Part shown: positions 1-11,979 of the stretch, in pieces
How the letters are laid out: each line of letters starts with the position of its first letter
How positions within the stretch are numbered: position 1 is the stretch's first letter
DNA from: Bretschneidera sinensis
Lineage: Eukaryota > Streptophyta > Magnoliopsida > Brassicales > Akaniaceae
Assembly: GCA_023935145.1 (NCBI GenBank)
Contig: CM043705.1
Span: 59,998,584-60,062,583, forward strand
DNA: 64,000 nucleotides
Direction: 5' to 3'
Notes under the pieces: generated by a model
What the model was told of the DNA's origin: nothing
What the model saw: only the letters and a program-made list of their open reading frames with translations
The model's database searches: none
Program-made: the position numbers and the translations under genes

Positions 1-594
1 GTAATCATCCACCGATCTCGTGCCCTACCTCAACGAATGAAGACACTGAAACAAGGTCTGAGTGTAACCGAAAGCAAGGAAGTGACCCTTCATCATCTTC
101 TTCATCTTCTCCCAATCTGTAATCTTGGCTTTGCCCTGCCGATCACGCGAACGCCTCAACTGCTCCCACCACGCAGATGCTCTGCCCTTCAGTTTGATGG
201 CGACCAGTTTCACCTTCACACGATCTGGGACTTCTTTGTACTCGAAAATACGCTCCACTTCATTCAACCAATCAACGAATCCCTCGGCCTATAACGTACC
301 AAAATACTCGGGCAGATCAACTCTGAAACTGAGGTCTCCATAATGTTTTTCCCGACCACGGTGCTCCCAAAATCGAGCAGGATTGTGATGTGGGTTTTCG
401 GAACTGGAATCGGAATCGTGATTTTCAATCTCACGATCACCGAAATTTTGCCCCGCTAGACGCTGGGTTAACTCTACAGTTTGCCGCTGTATATCCTCAA
501 TCATCGCATCCTGAACGTTACGATCATGGCGTGGGGCTTCCTCGTTCGGAACCTGCCCGCGACGACGACAACCACGACCACGACCACCAGCCAG
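1..594 (-). pseudogene. gypsy gag fragment (retrotrans_gag), broken
   Basis: Minus-strand gag sequence of the left gypsy element. The expected start codon, aligned to the ATG at 11980 of the sister element, is CTG here (592-594). An N-terminal coiled, polar region (IEDIQRQTVELTQRLAGQNF) is followed by a gag capsid-like region with WLNEVERIFEYKEVPD and GRASAWWEQLRRSR. An in-frame TAG between GTL and AEGF interrupts the frame near 290, and the same TAG occurs in the sister element. The fragment runs off the window at position 1. It is not expected to make a full Gag protein. Confidence 0.82.
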
Positions 595-644
595 GGAACT
601 GATGAAATCTTGCCCTAGGAAAACGCTGAAGCTCTGATACCAAT

Positions 645-1054
645 TGACGCTGGGTAGAATAGCGATTATTCTGCAGACTAGTCGAGCAGATTGTTCACAG
701 GGAGTAACACAAGAAAAACCCTAAAAAACAATACAGAGAAACAGCTCTGATGTTTTATTTAAAATTATGCAAATTCAATAATAATGTTTACGAAACCCTA
801 AGACCTTATTTATAAGGTCGAAACAAAATAGGAAAATTAAATTAAGGGTGAAATTAAAATAACTAAAATAAAAAGTTTCCTAAAAACTGTAAACTGCCAA
901 TTTGAGGGATTAAACGTCGTTTTTTGGCTTAAAAATGACAACACTTAGGACAAAGTCCTTAGTTTTGTTCGTTGGCCCGTTCTAGGTAGTCCACCTGCCA
1001 GTTCTGCGCTGATCTACCAACTCTGCATCATCTGACTTGGATCCTCCTGCGTCA
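645..1054 (-). repeat. 5' LTR of the left gypsy element
   Basis: On the minus strand the LTR starts TGACGCAGGAGG at 1054 and ends in CA at 645, just before the primer-binding site. Its first part matches the start of the 500-bp LTRs of the element in copy C (GCAGGAGGATCCAAGTCAG), as does a TTATAAATAAGG-type promoter segment. At about 410 bp it is shorter than those LTRs, so it belongs to a related subfamily or has lost internal sequence. Confidence 0.8.
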
Positions 1055-1984
1055 ATTACATTACAATCTTCTCAAAAGATAATTATGTGGAGTAATACTT
1101 ATATCTAAAAAAATAACTCTACTTAATTTCGAGGGGAATTAGATGAATATTTTAATAAGATAAAGGAAAATCTTTTAAAAACGGCAGAATTCACAGCATC
1201 AAATATTCAATAGGGATAACAACGGAGTAGGTTTGAACCTCTACCGCCATCTTAGCTAACATACATATGGCCGGATTCAATGCAACCTCTAGGAGGAGTT
1301 GGCCAGAAAGGCAAGAGTTCAATGTAAAATAAATTGATTGTTTAATTTGTAAAAGATTTGCAATTGTATAATTAAATTCAAATTGTAATTCTGTGAAGAA
1401 AAGAAGATATCGATTTAATGTATTTAACTGCATAAAGAGTAGTACTGTCTTATCAACATACAGTACTTTTTATTTGGAAGATCACTTGTTTATATAGACT
1501 AATAAATTGTGTAGAAGACTGGCATAATTTCATAAAATAAAAATAAATCCCGTCAGTCTGAGGAAAAAGAAAACCTTGCTTCTTCAGGTCTTTCTTTATC
1601 TCCATTGTGTTAACCTAGTAATTCTTGCTCAATGGAAGAAGCAACAATCGTGATTATGCAACACAAATTCCTATATGGTATGCTGACAAGACATAGCTGC
1701 TTTCAAATTATGATTTTTTTCTTTTAATGAGACATACGTCACAAAAAAACAAAATAATTTTGTGGAAGAAGCAATTTCTACTGCACAAATAGCCTCTCCC
1801 ATCTTTTAATTGTTTTTCTTATTTTTGGTACTCTATTTAGCCACTAACTTGTACATGTAGGCCGGAATAGGATTTTATATAATTTAGTAAGATTTTGATT
1901 AGTTATTCATTAAGGAACAAGGTAGGAATTACAAGTTTGTTTCATGTTATGCTTTCTTCTGGAAAACTTTGATTTGAAAATAAT
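1055..1984. other. Array spacer downstream of TBL copy A
   Basis: About 0.9 kb of AT-rich spacer. It matches, in inverted orientation, the sequence that follows every TBL copy in the window, including the conserved stretch GGGTTTGAACCTCTACCGCC near 1229 and the CAATGGAAGAAGCAACAATC stretch near 1630. The distal part of the spacer is cut off by the gypsy insertion at 1054/1055. I see no gene: a minus-strand open frame of about 80 codons at 1191-1433 recurs in shorter form in other spacers but resembles no family I recognise. Confidence 0.75.
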
Positions 1985-4402
1985 CTAGTTCTGAAGTAGA
2001 GTTGCATATAGGAGTTCATTCCAGGTATCAGGAAGTCCAGGGAGACACCAATGGCTGCAGTCTGTTCCAAGGGATTCTCCATGGCAATAGGACGAGGGGT
2101 GACCATCTTTCCTTAGTTATGATAAGGTTGTCACATTAAGCAAATGAACTTTCTTTGGCATTGTACCTATTACTTTTTCTAGAATTGCTTCTGCTTTATG
2201 TAAACCTCCTGGATACTTAGACTCAAGCAATAGATGTGTTTTCCCTTCGCAAGTCTTTGCATTTTGATCCCCCCAATCTCTTGAACTGTGTTTCAAAAAA
2301 AAAAAGGACAAATAAGAAGATATGTAACAAATACATATGACACTCTGTAGAAATTTACTTGTTATGATCTAGAGAAACACCCTTGAAGAAGATTTTGGTT
2401 TTGGTAGTATCCACATTAGAATTTACCCATCTAGCCCATGTATTCAATGCTTTCTCATATTCAACCATGCGATCCATTTCTTTGTATGTAGATTCCCCAT
2501 CGTGAATAACATCACATCCGTAAAGTTAATTTTTTTTAGAATAAAAATATCACATAAAGCAAGGTTTTAATTTTGATTTCAACAAAGATTTCGAGAGTAA
2601 AATAAATCCGGAAGTACAGATGTTTTCAATTTGAAATTGTCAAAGGGTCAAAAATTTCATTATCAAGAATTAATTCGTTCAATTGCGGAATTTTCGAAAC
2701 ATCACACATATTCTGAATTTTCTAGGAAAATCCTGAGATATTTGGTAAAACGATATGAAATGGTCAAGACCCGTGAAAATTTGAAATTTCATCGAGACTG
2801 TGATCCTTGTATGCACGGTCAGAGTGAACAAATCAGAAATCTTTTGACGAACCAATGTAAACGAAAATATCGTGGTATATATATAAGGTTCTATAAAACC
2901 AAAAACTTCAAGTAACTTCAACCAAAAGGATAGAGACCTGAGATTACAGTTCAAGGGAATCAGTTGTCTTTTTTAATAGAATTCAATCTATGAACACAAG
3001 CATATGAAGTGGGAAAAAGAAATAGGTATATATATGATTGATTGCGCTTGTCAGTTAAAAAAATCCTCAATATTTAGAGACACAAATCAAGTGTTAATGA
3101 AAAACTTACGGTGCTTTGGATCCACTGTGAAGCCACCAATGCCATGTATTGAAGATCAATGCATCGATTCCCTTTCATATTTCTCCATCGTTAATGGAAT
3201 TAATTTTTAAAATTCACCGACCTTTCTCCCTAACAACGTCAACTAGCAGTGCATTGCCGGAGAACATTAACGAAACATTGTAGCTTTACAAAAGGAAAAA
3301 TGAAATTGAAGTGGGGTATGATATTTTAGTAATCGTAACAATTTAGTAAATGAGTGGTTAGTGGTTTTATTCTCCACTACATGAATTAAGGGTATAATAG
3401 ATAGATTTTTTTATTAAAAAAATGGTTTATGAGATTAATTCATCATTGGATGAATGTCACAACACCCATAATATTGACGTGACTCATTCAAATGATGCAT
3501 TGAACTCTAAATATTCTCCCCAATTATTGAAGGGGACCTCTGAATTATTTTGATGACGAACATTCTTCTTCTACGCACTGCTTCTCTCTTTTTTTTAAAA
3601 AAAAATATTACACTAACAAGAAAAGTGGTGTTCGTCACAAAAGTTTAAACGAACACCAAATTTAACCTAAGATAATTTAGACTAAGTAATTCAAAGGAAA
3701 AGAGGAAATTCTCTTACCGGGAAGCTAAATGTGGAGAGACTTGTTTTCCTCGTTAAGATATATTTAGCATGTGGTTCTACTGTATGAAGCATGGGAGTGA
3801 CTGCCATTGATTAAGACCCACTGAATCCCCAATAAACATGATCTGTTTTCCTTTAAATCTCCTCAAGAAATCTTTCCCGTTAAATCTGTTTATATCTATA
3901 AATTGTCTTATAAATCATGTAATTAATTATTAAATTAGTAAATGACTTTAGAGAGGAAAATTAAGGTTGGTAAATATGTACGTACTTTGGTAACGTGCAT
4001 GAATTGGGCTTCCATCAGTACTTAAGATAATCTTTGTCTGGTCGATCATTTTTTATGGCAATCAAATTGTTTTTCTATAAAAAGGCAACTTTCTGAGCTG
4101 TAAAAAGGGTAAGAAGACGTAGTATCATTGTGATAATCCCAACTCCCCTCAAAATAATTACAATAATCAGTCGTTTCATATCTATATACTTCATAGCGGT
4201 GTTTCGTGTTCCAAAGGGTTACTTTTATTTTGCACTTCCGACAATCATAATCTGTCAAAAAGCCTTTCTTACATGGATAGCATGGGTCGTCAGGTTTGAA
4301 TTTGATCCCGTATTTCTTCCTGAATTCTTTGACTTCCAGTTTTCCCCCAAAAATTTGAAAAGCTATAGCACCAGCAACCGATATAGGAAGCCAAGCGCCC
4401 AT
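1985..4402 (-). pseudogene. TBL: TBL/PMR5-family pseudogene, copy A
   Basis: Five-exon TBL-family copy read leftward: exon 1 4402-3986, exon 2 3885-3718, exon 3 3285-3110, exon 4 2517-2359, exon 5 2285-1985. The N-terminal region ([16 protein letters not shown]), the CYPCKKG...DCRKC motif, the GDS motif of exon 2 and DCSHWC of exon 5 are all recognisable. It is broken many times: a one-base insertion in an A-run gives a stop after DCHKK in exon 1; a TGA follows KY further on; exon 2 has a 4-bp deletion (168 instead of 172 nt); the exon 3 and exon 4 acceptor AGs read AA and GG; exon 3 has two TGA codons; exon 5 has a TAA near 2115. The exon 1 TGA, the exon 2 deletion and the exon 4 acceptor loss are shared with copy C. 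No functional product is expected. Confidence 0.92.
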
Positions 4403-5492
4403 TTTTAATTGTCAGTGTTTAACTATAAGACACAAAAATAATTAAGGAGATGGACTTATTACTACTAATTCATTCATTTCTATACAACTCAAAGCCACTT
4501 GATTAATTAACTCTTAAATACTTCTGTAGTAGTTGAGTAATTACACTACTTGATTATAAAAGATAATAATTATGTAGTCCGTAAAACGTGTAGAGAAAAA
4601 AGAAATGATTACTCATCTTCAATTTCCGCCGACTTACATACGCATTTTTACGTTGCACTTAAGGATATATTAATTTGTAACTGATTTGATGAGCTCGAGC
4701 TTAATTTTCCATGAGTTTGAGTTCGTAATTTTTTTTCCATTTAATTGGTAGAAGTTTAAGTTTAATTATTATAACAAAAAAAGAATTTAACGTAAAAAGC
4801 CTTGGATTTTCTTCTCTTCATTTTTTTAATTGTATTTTTGTTTCAGTTTTCGTGCTAGCTAGCAATTATGGGTTCTCTGAATCATTCATATATTTTTTTT
4901 TGGGTAATTTCATTTTGATTCCATGTGGTTATTTGGTTTTTCACTTTCTCCGCTATGAATGCGGTTTAAAACCAATAACGAATTAGGAGCATCTCCGATA
5001 AATGTCATACATCTCACATATCAGCAAATATCAAATTTGGTAGTTTGAAAACAAAATCCAAAAAATAGAAGCTAATGACATTTTGACGCAAGTCTTTTAG
5101 AAATTATAATGTATACAAATTATGTACTCGTGCAATGTACGTGCCAACACTATAGTACTGTTGTTGTAGTTAATATTTTAAACTAATTTTGTTAACCATG
5201 GGAGAAATTAATTTATTTAAAAATTAATGTTATTCGGATTTGATTAGGCAAATAAACACGAGGAAAATATTATTTTAAGTGATTTAAGATTAAGGTGTAC
5301 CTGAATTTTGAATACATATAAACTTCTTTGAAGACAATGATTTTTTTAAATAAAATTTTTAGTTCGCTATTTGAGTTTGAAATTAAGTAGAGTTATTTTT
5401 TTTTAATGTTTTTCATTTTAAATCAAATAATTACAATGTGTAAGGTAAATGAAATGTTCAGCATCTCATCATTGCCTACGTGAATGTTGTCA

Positions 5493-5552
<60 letters not shown>

Positions 5553-6549
5553 TACATTACTGTCTTCTCAAAAGATAATTATATAGAGCAATATTTATAT
5601 CTAAAAAATAATTACAACGCTTAGATAGAGTACTAAATTGTGTAGATGAATTCTTTTCTAAATAGAATTAAATCTTTTTTCGAGGGGAATTATATGAATA
5701 TTTTAATAAGATAATGGAAAATATTTTAAAAATAGCAGAACTCACAGCATAAAACATTCAATAGGGATGACAACGGAACGGGTTTGAACCTCTACCGCCA
5801 TCTTAGCTAACATACATATGGCCGAATTCTGTGCAACCTCTTGGAGGAATAGGCAAGAAAAGCAAGAGTTCAATGTAAAATAAATTGATTGTTTAATTTG
5901 TAAAGATTTGCAATTGTATAAATAAATTCAAATTGTAATTTCGTGAAGAAAAGAAGATATCGATTTAATGTATTTGACTGCGTACAGAGTAGTACCGTCT
6001 TAACAAGATACAGCACTATTTATTTGGTAGATCACTTGTTTATATAGAATAACAAATTGTGTAGAAGACTGGCTGAATTTCATAAAATAAAAATAAATCC
6101 CGTCAGTCTTAGGAAAAGGAAAACCTTGCTTCTTCAAGTCTTTTTTTTCTCTCCATTGTGTTAACCTAGTAATTCTTGCTCAATGGAAGAAGCAACAATC
6201 GTGATTTTGCAACACAAATTCCTATATGGTATGCTTACAGGACATAGCTGCTTTCAAATTAATTTTTTTTGTCTTTTAATGACACATAGAACACTAAAAA
6301 AAAAAAAAAAATTTGTGGAGGCAGCAATTTCTACTGCAGAAATAGCCTCTCCCATCTTTTAATTCTTTTTCTTACTTTTGGTACCCTATTTAGCCACTAA
6401 CTTGTACATGTAGGCCGGAATAAGATTTTATATAATTAAGTTAGATTTTGATTAGTTATTCATTAAGGAACAAGGTAGGAATTACAAGTGTGTTTCATGT
6501 TAAGCTTTCTTGTGGAAAACTTTGATTTGAAAATAAATCTAGTTCTGAA
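4403..6549. other. Spacer between copies A and B (promoter side of A, downstream side of B)
   Basis: About 2.1 kb of AT-rich spacer equivalent to the inter-gene spacer of the plus-strand array, inverted. The part next to 4403 is the upstream region of copy A, with the TTAATTAATCAAG-like and GCTAGCTAGC segments shared by all copies. The middle holds a long AT dinucleotide run. The part next to 6549 is the downstream flank of copy B with the GGATGACAACGGAACGGG segment near 5765. No gene is visible. Confidence 0.75.
5495..5548. repeat. (AT)27 microsatellite
   Basis: An uninterrupted run of 27 AT dinucleotides in the A/B spacer, at the place where other spacers carry only a short ATATATAT run between CATG and TTAATTACATTAC. 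It is a lineage-specific expansion of a short AT tract present in every unit. Confidence 0.95.
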
Positions 6550-8998
6550 CTAGAGTTGCGTATAGGGATCGGGAAGTCCATGGAGACACCAATGGCTGCA
6601 GTCTGTTCCAAGGGATTCTCCATGACCGTAGGAAGAGGGGTGACCATCTTTCCTTAGTTGTGATAAGGTTGTCACAGTAAGCAAATGGACTTTCTTTGGC
6701 ATTGTACCTATTACTTTTTCTAGAATTGCTTCTGCTTTATGTAAACCTCCTGGATACTTAGACTCAAGTAATGGATGTGTTTCCCCCTTGCAAGTCTTCG
6801 CATTTTGATACCGCCAATCTCTTGAACTGTGTTTCAAAAAAAAAAAAATAAAGGAAGAATAAGAAGATATGTAACAAATACATATGACACTATAGAAATT
6901 TACTTGTGATGATCTGGAGAAATACCCTGGAAGAAGATTTTGGTTTTGGTAGTATCCACATTAGAATTTACCCATCTAGCCTATGTATTCAATGCTTTCT
7001 CATATGCAACCGTGCGATCCATGTCTTTGTATGTAGATTCCCCATCCTGAATAACATCACGTCTGTAACGTTAATTTTTTTTAGATGAGAAATATCACAA
7101 AAAGGCAAGGTTTTTAATTTTGATTTCAACAAAGATTTCGAGAGTAAAAGAAACACAGAAGAACATATGAAAATTTCGTTTTCAGTTTGAATTTGTCAAA
7201 GGGTCAAAAATTCCATTATCAAGAATTAATTCTTTCAATTGTCGAAAATTGACAAAAAAATTCCTTGAAATATTACCTATCCAATCGTGGAAATTGAAGG
7301 AATTTTCGAAATATCACACATATTCTGAATTTTATGGGAAAATCCAGTGATTTTTGGTAAAACGATATGAAATGCTCAAGATGCATGAAAATTTGAAATT
7401 TCATCGAGACTATGATCCTTGTATGCAAGGTCAGAGTGAACAAATCAGAAATCATGTGGCGAACCAATGTAATGGAAAAGATCCTCGGATATATATAAGG
7501 TTCTATAAAGCTAAAAGTAACTTCAACTAAAATATTTGAAGGATAGACACCTGAGATTACAGTTCAGGGGAATCATCTGTCTTTTTTAATAGAATTCAAT
7601 CTATGAACACAAACATATGAAGTGGGAAAAAGAAATAGGTCTATATATGATTGATTGCACTTGTCAGTTAAAAAAACTTCTCAATATTTAGAGACACAAA
7701 TTAAGTGTTAATGAAAAACTTACGGTGTTTTGGATCCACTGTGAAGCTACCAATGCCATGTATTGAATATCAATGCATCAATTCCCTTCCATATTTCTCC
7801 GCCGTTAATTGAATTAAGTTTTAGAATTCGCCGACCATTCTCCCTAACAACGTCAACTAGCAGCGCATTGCGGGAGAACATTAACGAAACATTGTAGCTC
7901 TACAAAAAGAAAAATGAAATTGAAGTGCGGTATGATATTTTAGTAATCGTAACAATTTAGTAAATGAGTGGTTAGTGGTTTTATTCTCCACTACATGAAT
8001 TAAGGGTATCATAGATAGATTTTTTTTAATTAAAAATATGGTTTTGAGATTAACTCCATAATATTGACGTGACTCATTCAAATGATGCATTGAAATCTAA
8101 ATATTCTCCCCAATTATTGAAGGGGACCTCTGAATTATTTTGATGACGAACTTTCTTCTTCTTCACACGGCTTCTCTCTTTTTTTTTAAAAAAAAAATAT
8201 TACACTAACAAGAAAAGTGTAGAGTTCATCACAGAAGTTTAAACGAATACCAAATTTAACCCAAGATAATTTAGACAAAGTAATTCAAAGGAAAAAGAAA
8301 ATTCTCCTACCGGGAAGCTAAATGTGGAGAGACCCCTTTTCCTTGTTAAGATATATTTAGCATGTGGTTCTGCTGTATGAAGCAGGCATGTGAATGACTG
8401 CCATTGATTAAGACCCACTTAATCCCCAATAAGCATGATCCGTTTTTCTTTAAATCTCCTCAAGAAATATTTCCCGTTAAATCTGGTTATATATAAAAAT
8501 TGTCTTATAAATCATGTAATTAATTAGTAAATTAGTAAATGACTTTCGAGAGGAAAATTATGGTTTGAAAATATGTACGTACTTTGGTAACATGCATGAA
8601 TTGGGCTTCCATCTGTACTTAAGATTATCTTTGTCTGGTCAACCATTTTTATGGCAATCAAATTGTTTTTCTATAAAAGGGCAACTTTCTGAGCTGTAAA
8701 AAGGGTAAGAAGACGTAGTATCATTGTGATAATCCCAACTCCCCTCAAAATAATTACAATAATCAATTGTTTCATATCTATATACTTCATAGCGGTGTTT
8801 TGTATTTCAAAGGGTTACTTATATTTCGTACTTACGACAATCATAAACTTTCCAGTAGCCTTTCTTACATGGATAGCAAGGGTCGTCAGGTTTAAATTTG
8901 ATCCCGTATTTCTTCCACAATTCTGTGACTTCCTGTTTTCCCCCAAAAAATAGAAAAGCTATAGCATCAGTAACCAATATAGGAAGGCAAGTACCCAT
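6550..8998 (-). pseudogene. TBL: TBL/PMR5-family pseudogene, copy B
   Basis: Five-exon copy read leftward: exon 1 8998-8583, exon 2 8482-8311, exon 3 7899-7724, exon 4 7062-6904, exon 5 6826-6550. Exon lengths of exons 1-4 equal those of the intact copies and the splice sites still look usable. Coding damage is heavy: exon 1 has a TAA near 8818 just after the DCRK segment; the catalytic GDS in exon 2 reads GD-stop; exon 3 has TAG in place of a Trp of the WHWW motif; exon 4 has TAG for the Trp of NTWARW; exon 5 has a small deletion that replaces the C-terminal [13 protein letters not shown] with a short unrelated tail, although DCSHWC survives. It lacks the lesions shared by A and C, so it decayed independently. 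Not functional. Confidence 0.92.
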
Positions 8999-11046
8999 TT
9001 TTAATTGTCATTGTTTAACTATAAGACACAAAAATAATTAAGGAGATGGACTTATTACTACTAATTCATTCATTTCTATACAACTCAAAGCCACTTGATT
9101 AATTAACTCTTAAATACTGTTGTAGTAGTGGAGTAATGAAGCTACTTGATTTAAAGCGTTATAAAAGATAATAATTATGTAGTCCGTAAATCGTGTAGAG
9201 AAAAAAGAAATGATTACTCATCTTCAGTTTCCGCCAATTTACATACGCTTTTTTACGTTGCACTTAAGGATATATTAATTGGTAACTGATTTGGTGAGTT
9301 TGATCTTAATTTTCTGTGAGTTTGAGATTGTAATTTTTTGCCCATTTAATTGGTAGAAGTTTAACTTTAATTATTATAACAAAAAAGAATTTAATGCAAA
9401 AAGCCTTGGATTTTCTTCTCTTTCATTTTTTTTTTATTGTATTCTTGTTTCAGTTTCCATGCTAGCTAGCAATTATGGGTTCTCTGATCCATTCATATAT
9501 TTTTTCGGGTAAATTCATTTTGATTTCAAGTGGTTATTTGGTTTTTCACTTTCTCCACTATGAATGGGGTTCAAAACCAATAAAGAATTAGGAACATCTC
9601 CGATGAATGTCACACATCTCACATATCAGCAAATATCAAATTTCATAGTTTGAAAACAAAATCCAAAAAATGGAAGCTAATGACATTTAACGCAAGTATT
9701 CCATAAATTATAATATATACAAACTATGTACTCGTGCAAGGCACGTGCCAACACTATAGTACTGCTGTTGTAGTTAATATTTTAAGCTAATTTTGTTAAC
9801 AATGGGAGAAATTAATTTATTTAAAAATTAATGTTATTTGAATTGGATTAGGCAAATAAACATGAAGAACTATTATTTTAAGTGATTTAAGATTAATATG
9901 TACCTGAGTTTTGAATGTATATAAACTACTTTCAAGACAATGATTTTTTTAAATAAAATTTTTTGGTCGCTATTTGAGTTTGAAATTAAGCAGAGTTATT
10001 TTTTTCTTTTTAATGTTTTTCATATTAAATCAAATAATTACAATATGTGTAATGTAAATGAAATGTTCAGCATCTCATCATTGCCTACGTGAATGTTGTC
10101 ATGATATATATATTAATTACATTACAGTTTTCTCAAAAGATAATTATATGGAGTAATATTTATATCTAAAAAAATAACTCTACTTAATTTCGAGGGGAAT
10201 TAGATGAATATTTTAATAAGATAAAGGAAAATCTTTTAAAAAAAGCAGAACTCACAGCATCAAATATTCAATAGGGATGACAACGGAGCGGGTTTGAACC
10301 TCTACCGCCATCTTAGCTAACATACATATGGCCGGATTCAGTGCAACCTCTAGGAGGAGTTGGCCAGAAAGGCAAGAGTTCAATGTAAAATAAATTGATT
10401 GTTTAATTTGTAAAAGATTTGCAATTGTGTAATTAAATTCAAATTGTAATTCTGTGAAGAAAAGAAGATATTGATTTAATGTATTTAACTACGTAAAGAG
10501 TAGTACTGTCTTATCAACATACAATACTTTTTATTTGGAAGATCATTTGTTTATATAGACTAATAAATTGTGTAGAAGACTGGCATAATTTCATAAAATA
10601 AAAATAAATCCCGTCAGTCTGAGGAAAAAGAAAACCTTGCTTCTTCAGGTCTTTCTTTATCTCCATTGTGTTAACCTAGTAATTCTTGCTCAATGGAAGA
10701 AGCAACAATCGTGATTATGCAACACAAATTCCTATATGGTATGCTGACAGGACATAGCTGCTTTCAAATCATTATTTTTTTCTTTTAATGAGACATACAT
10801 CACTAAAAAAACAAAATAATTTTGTGGAAGAAGCAATTTCTACTGCACAAATAGCCCCTGCCATCTTTTAATTGTTTTTCTTATTTTTGGTACACTATTT
10901 AGCCACTAACTTGTAGATGTAGGCCGGAATAGGATTTTATATAATTTAGTTAGATTTTGATTAGTTATTCAGTAAGGAACAAGGTAAGAATTACAAGTGT
11001 GTTTCATGTTATGCTTTCTTGTGGAAAACTTTGATTTGAAAATAAT
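8999..11046. other. Spacer between copies B and C
   Basis: About 2 kb of AT-rich spacer, the inverted equivalent of the plus-strand array spacer. It holds the upstream region of copy B (8999 to about 10100, with a CACGTG at about 9743 and a short ATATATAT tract near 10104) and the downstream flank of copy C. No gene or RNA is visible. Confidence 0.72.
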
Positions 11047-11429
11047 CTAGTTCTGAACTAGAGTTGCATATAGGAGTTCATTCGAGGTATCGGGAAGTCC
11101 AAGGAGACACCAATGGCTGCAGTCTGTTCCAAGGGATTCTCCATGACCATAGGACGAGGGGTGACCATCTTTCCTTAGTTGTGATAAGGTTGTCACATTA
11201 AGCAAATGAACTTTCTTTGGCATTGTACCTATTACTTTTTCTAGAATTGCTTCTGCTTTATGTAAACCTCCTGGATACTTAGACTCAAGCAATGGATGTG
11301 TTTTCCCTTTGCAAGTCTTTGCATTTTGATCCCCCCAATCTCTTGAATTGCAAGAAGATATATAAACAAATACATATGACACTCTTGTTATGATCTAGAG
11401 AAACACCTTGGAAGAAGATTTTGGTTTTG

Positions 11430-11929
11430 TGATGCAGGAGGATCCAAGTCAGATGATGCTGAGTTGTCAGATAACACGTTGTTGGCACTGAGATACCTTG
11501 AGTTTGCAGATCGGCACAAAAATAACAGGTGGACTACCTAGAACGGTTGACTGCCATTGATTATGTTGTAGGCCTTCAAATTTGCATTTTCCAGTTTTAG
11601 GAAACTTTCCATTTGCAATTTCCTTTTGTATTCAAGTCATAATAGATTGTCGTTGTTTCTGCCTTAATACAATCGCTTAATTTTAGTAATTTCCTTAGTT
11701 TTCCCTAGGATTATGTTTTCGGGGATTTTTTCCTTTTTTTGCTTTGACCTTATAAATAAGGAGGCCACATACGGAAAAGACAGATTATCATTATTATTGG
11801 TATTCGCATAATTTTAAATTAAACATGAGAGGTGTTTCTCTGTGTTTTTAGGGTTTCTCTTGTGTGTTTTCCATGTGAAATATCTGTCGAAACTAGCCTA
11901 TAGAATAATCACTATTCTGCCCGACGTCA
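11430..11929 (+). repeat. 5' LTR (500 bp)
   Basis: Begins TGATGCAGGAGG and ends CGACGTCA, directly followed by the primer-binding site. A CCTTATAAATAAGG segment near 11747 is a likely TATA element of the LTR promoter. It has the same length as the 3' LTR. Confidence 0.92.
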
Positions 11930-11931
11930 GT

Positions 11932-11943
11932 TGGTATCAGAGC
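11932..11943 (+). other. Primer-binding site, initiator-Met tRNA type
   Basis: TGGTATCAGAGC lies two bases after the 5' LTR. It is the standard complement of the 3' end of plant initiator-Met tRNA used to prime reverse transcription. Confidence 0.92.
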
Positions 11944-11979
11944 TTCAGCATCTTCCTGGGGTGAGATTTCATCAGTTCC

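Larger units (their letters stand above)
1..1054 (-). mobile_element. Ty3/gypsy LTR retrotransposon, 5' part, cut by window start
   Basis: The 5' end of a minus-strand gypsy-type element. Reading leftward it has a 5' LTR (1054-645), a primer-binding site matching the initiator-Met tRNA 3' end (TGGTATCAGAGC, 642-631), then the gag region down to the window edge. It belongs to the same family as the element inside TBL copy C: gag reading is closely similar, and the LTRs are related but differ by insertions or deletions (about 410 against 500 bp). It is inserted in the spacer downstream of TBL copy A. The right-hand target flank would start at 1055, but the left flank lies outside the window, so the target duplication cannot be checked. 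Confidence 0.85.

Noticed and set aside
5495..5548. (AT)27 run as a replication origin or matrix attachment region
   Set aside because: It is a simple expansion of a short AT tract found in every spacer; nothing else supports such a role.
11932..11943. tRNA-like sequence TGGTATCAGAGC
   Set aside because: It is only the 12-nt primer-binding site complementary to a tRNA 3' end; no cloverleaf surrounds it. No tRNA or rRNA gene was found in the window.
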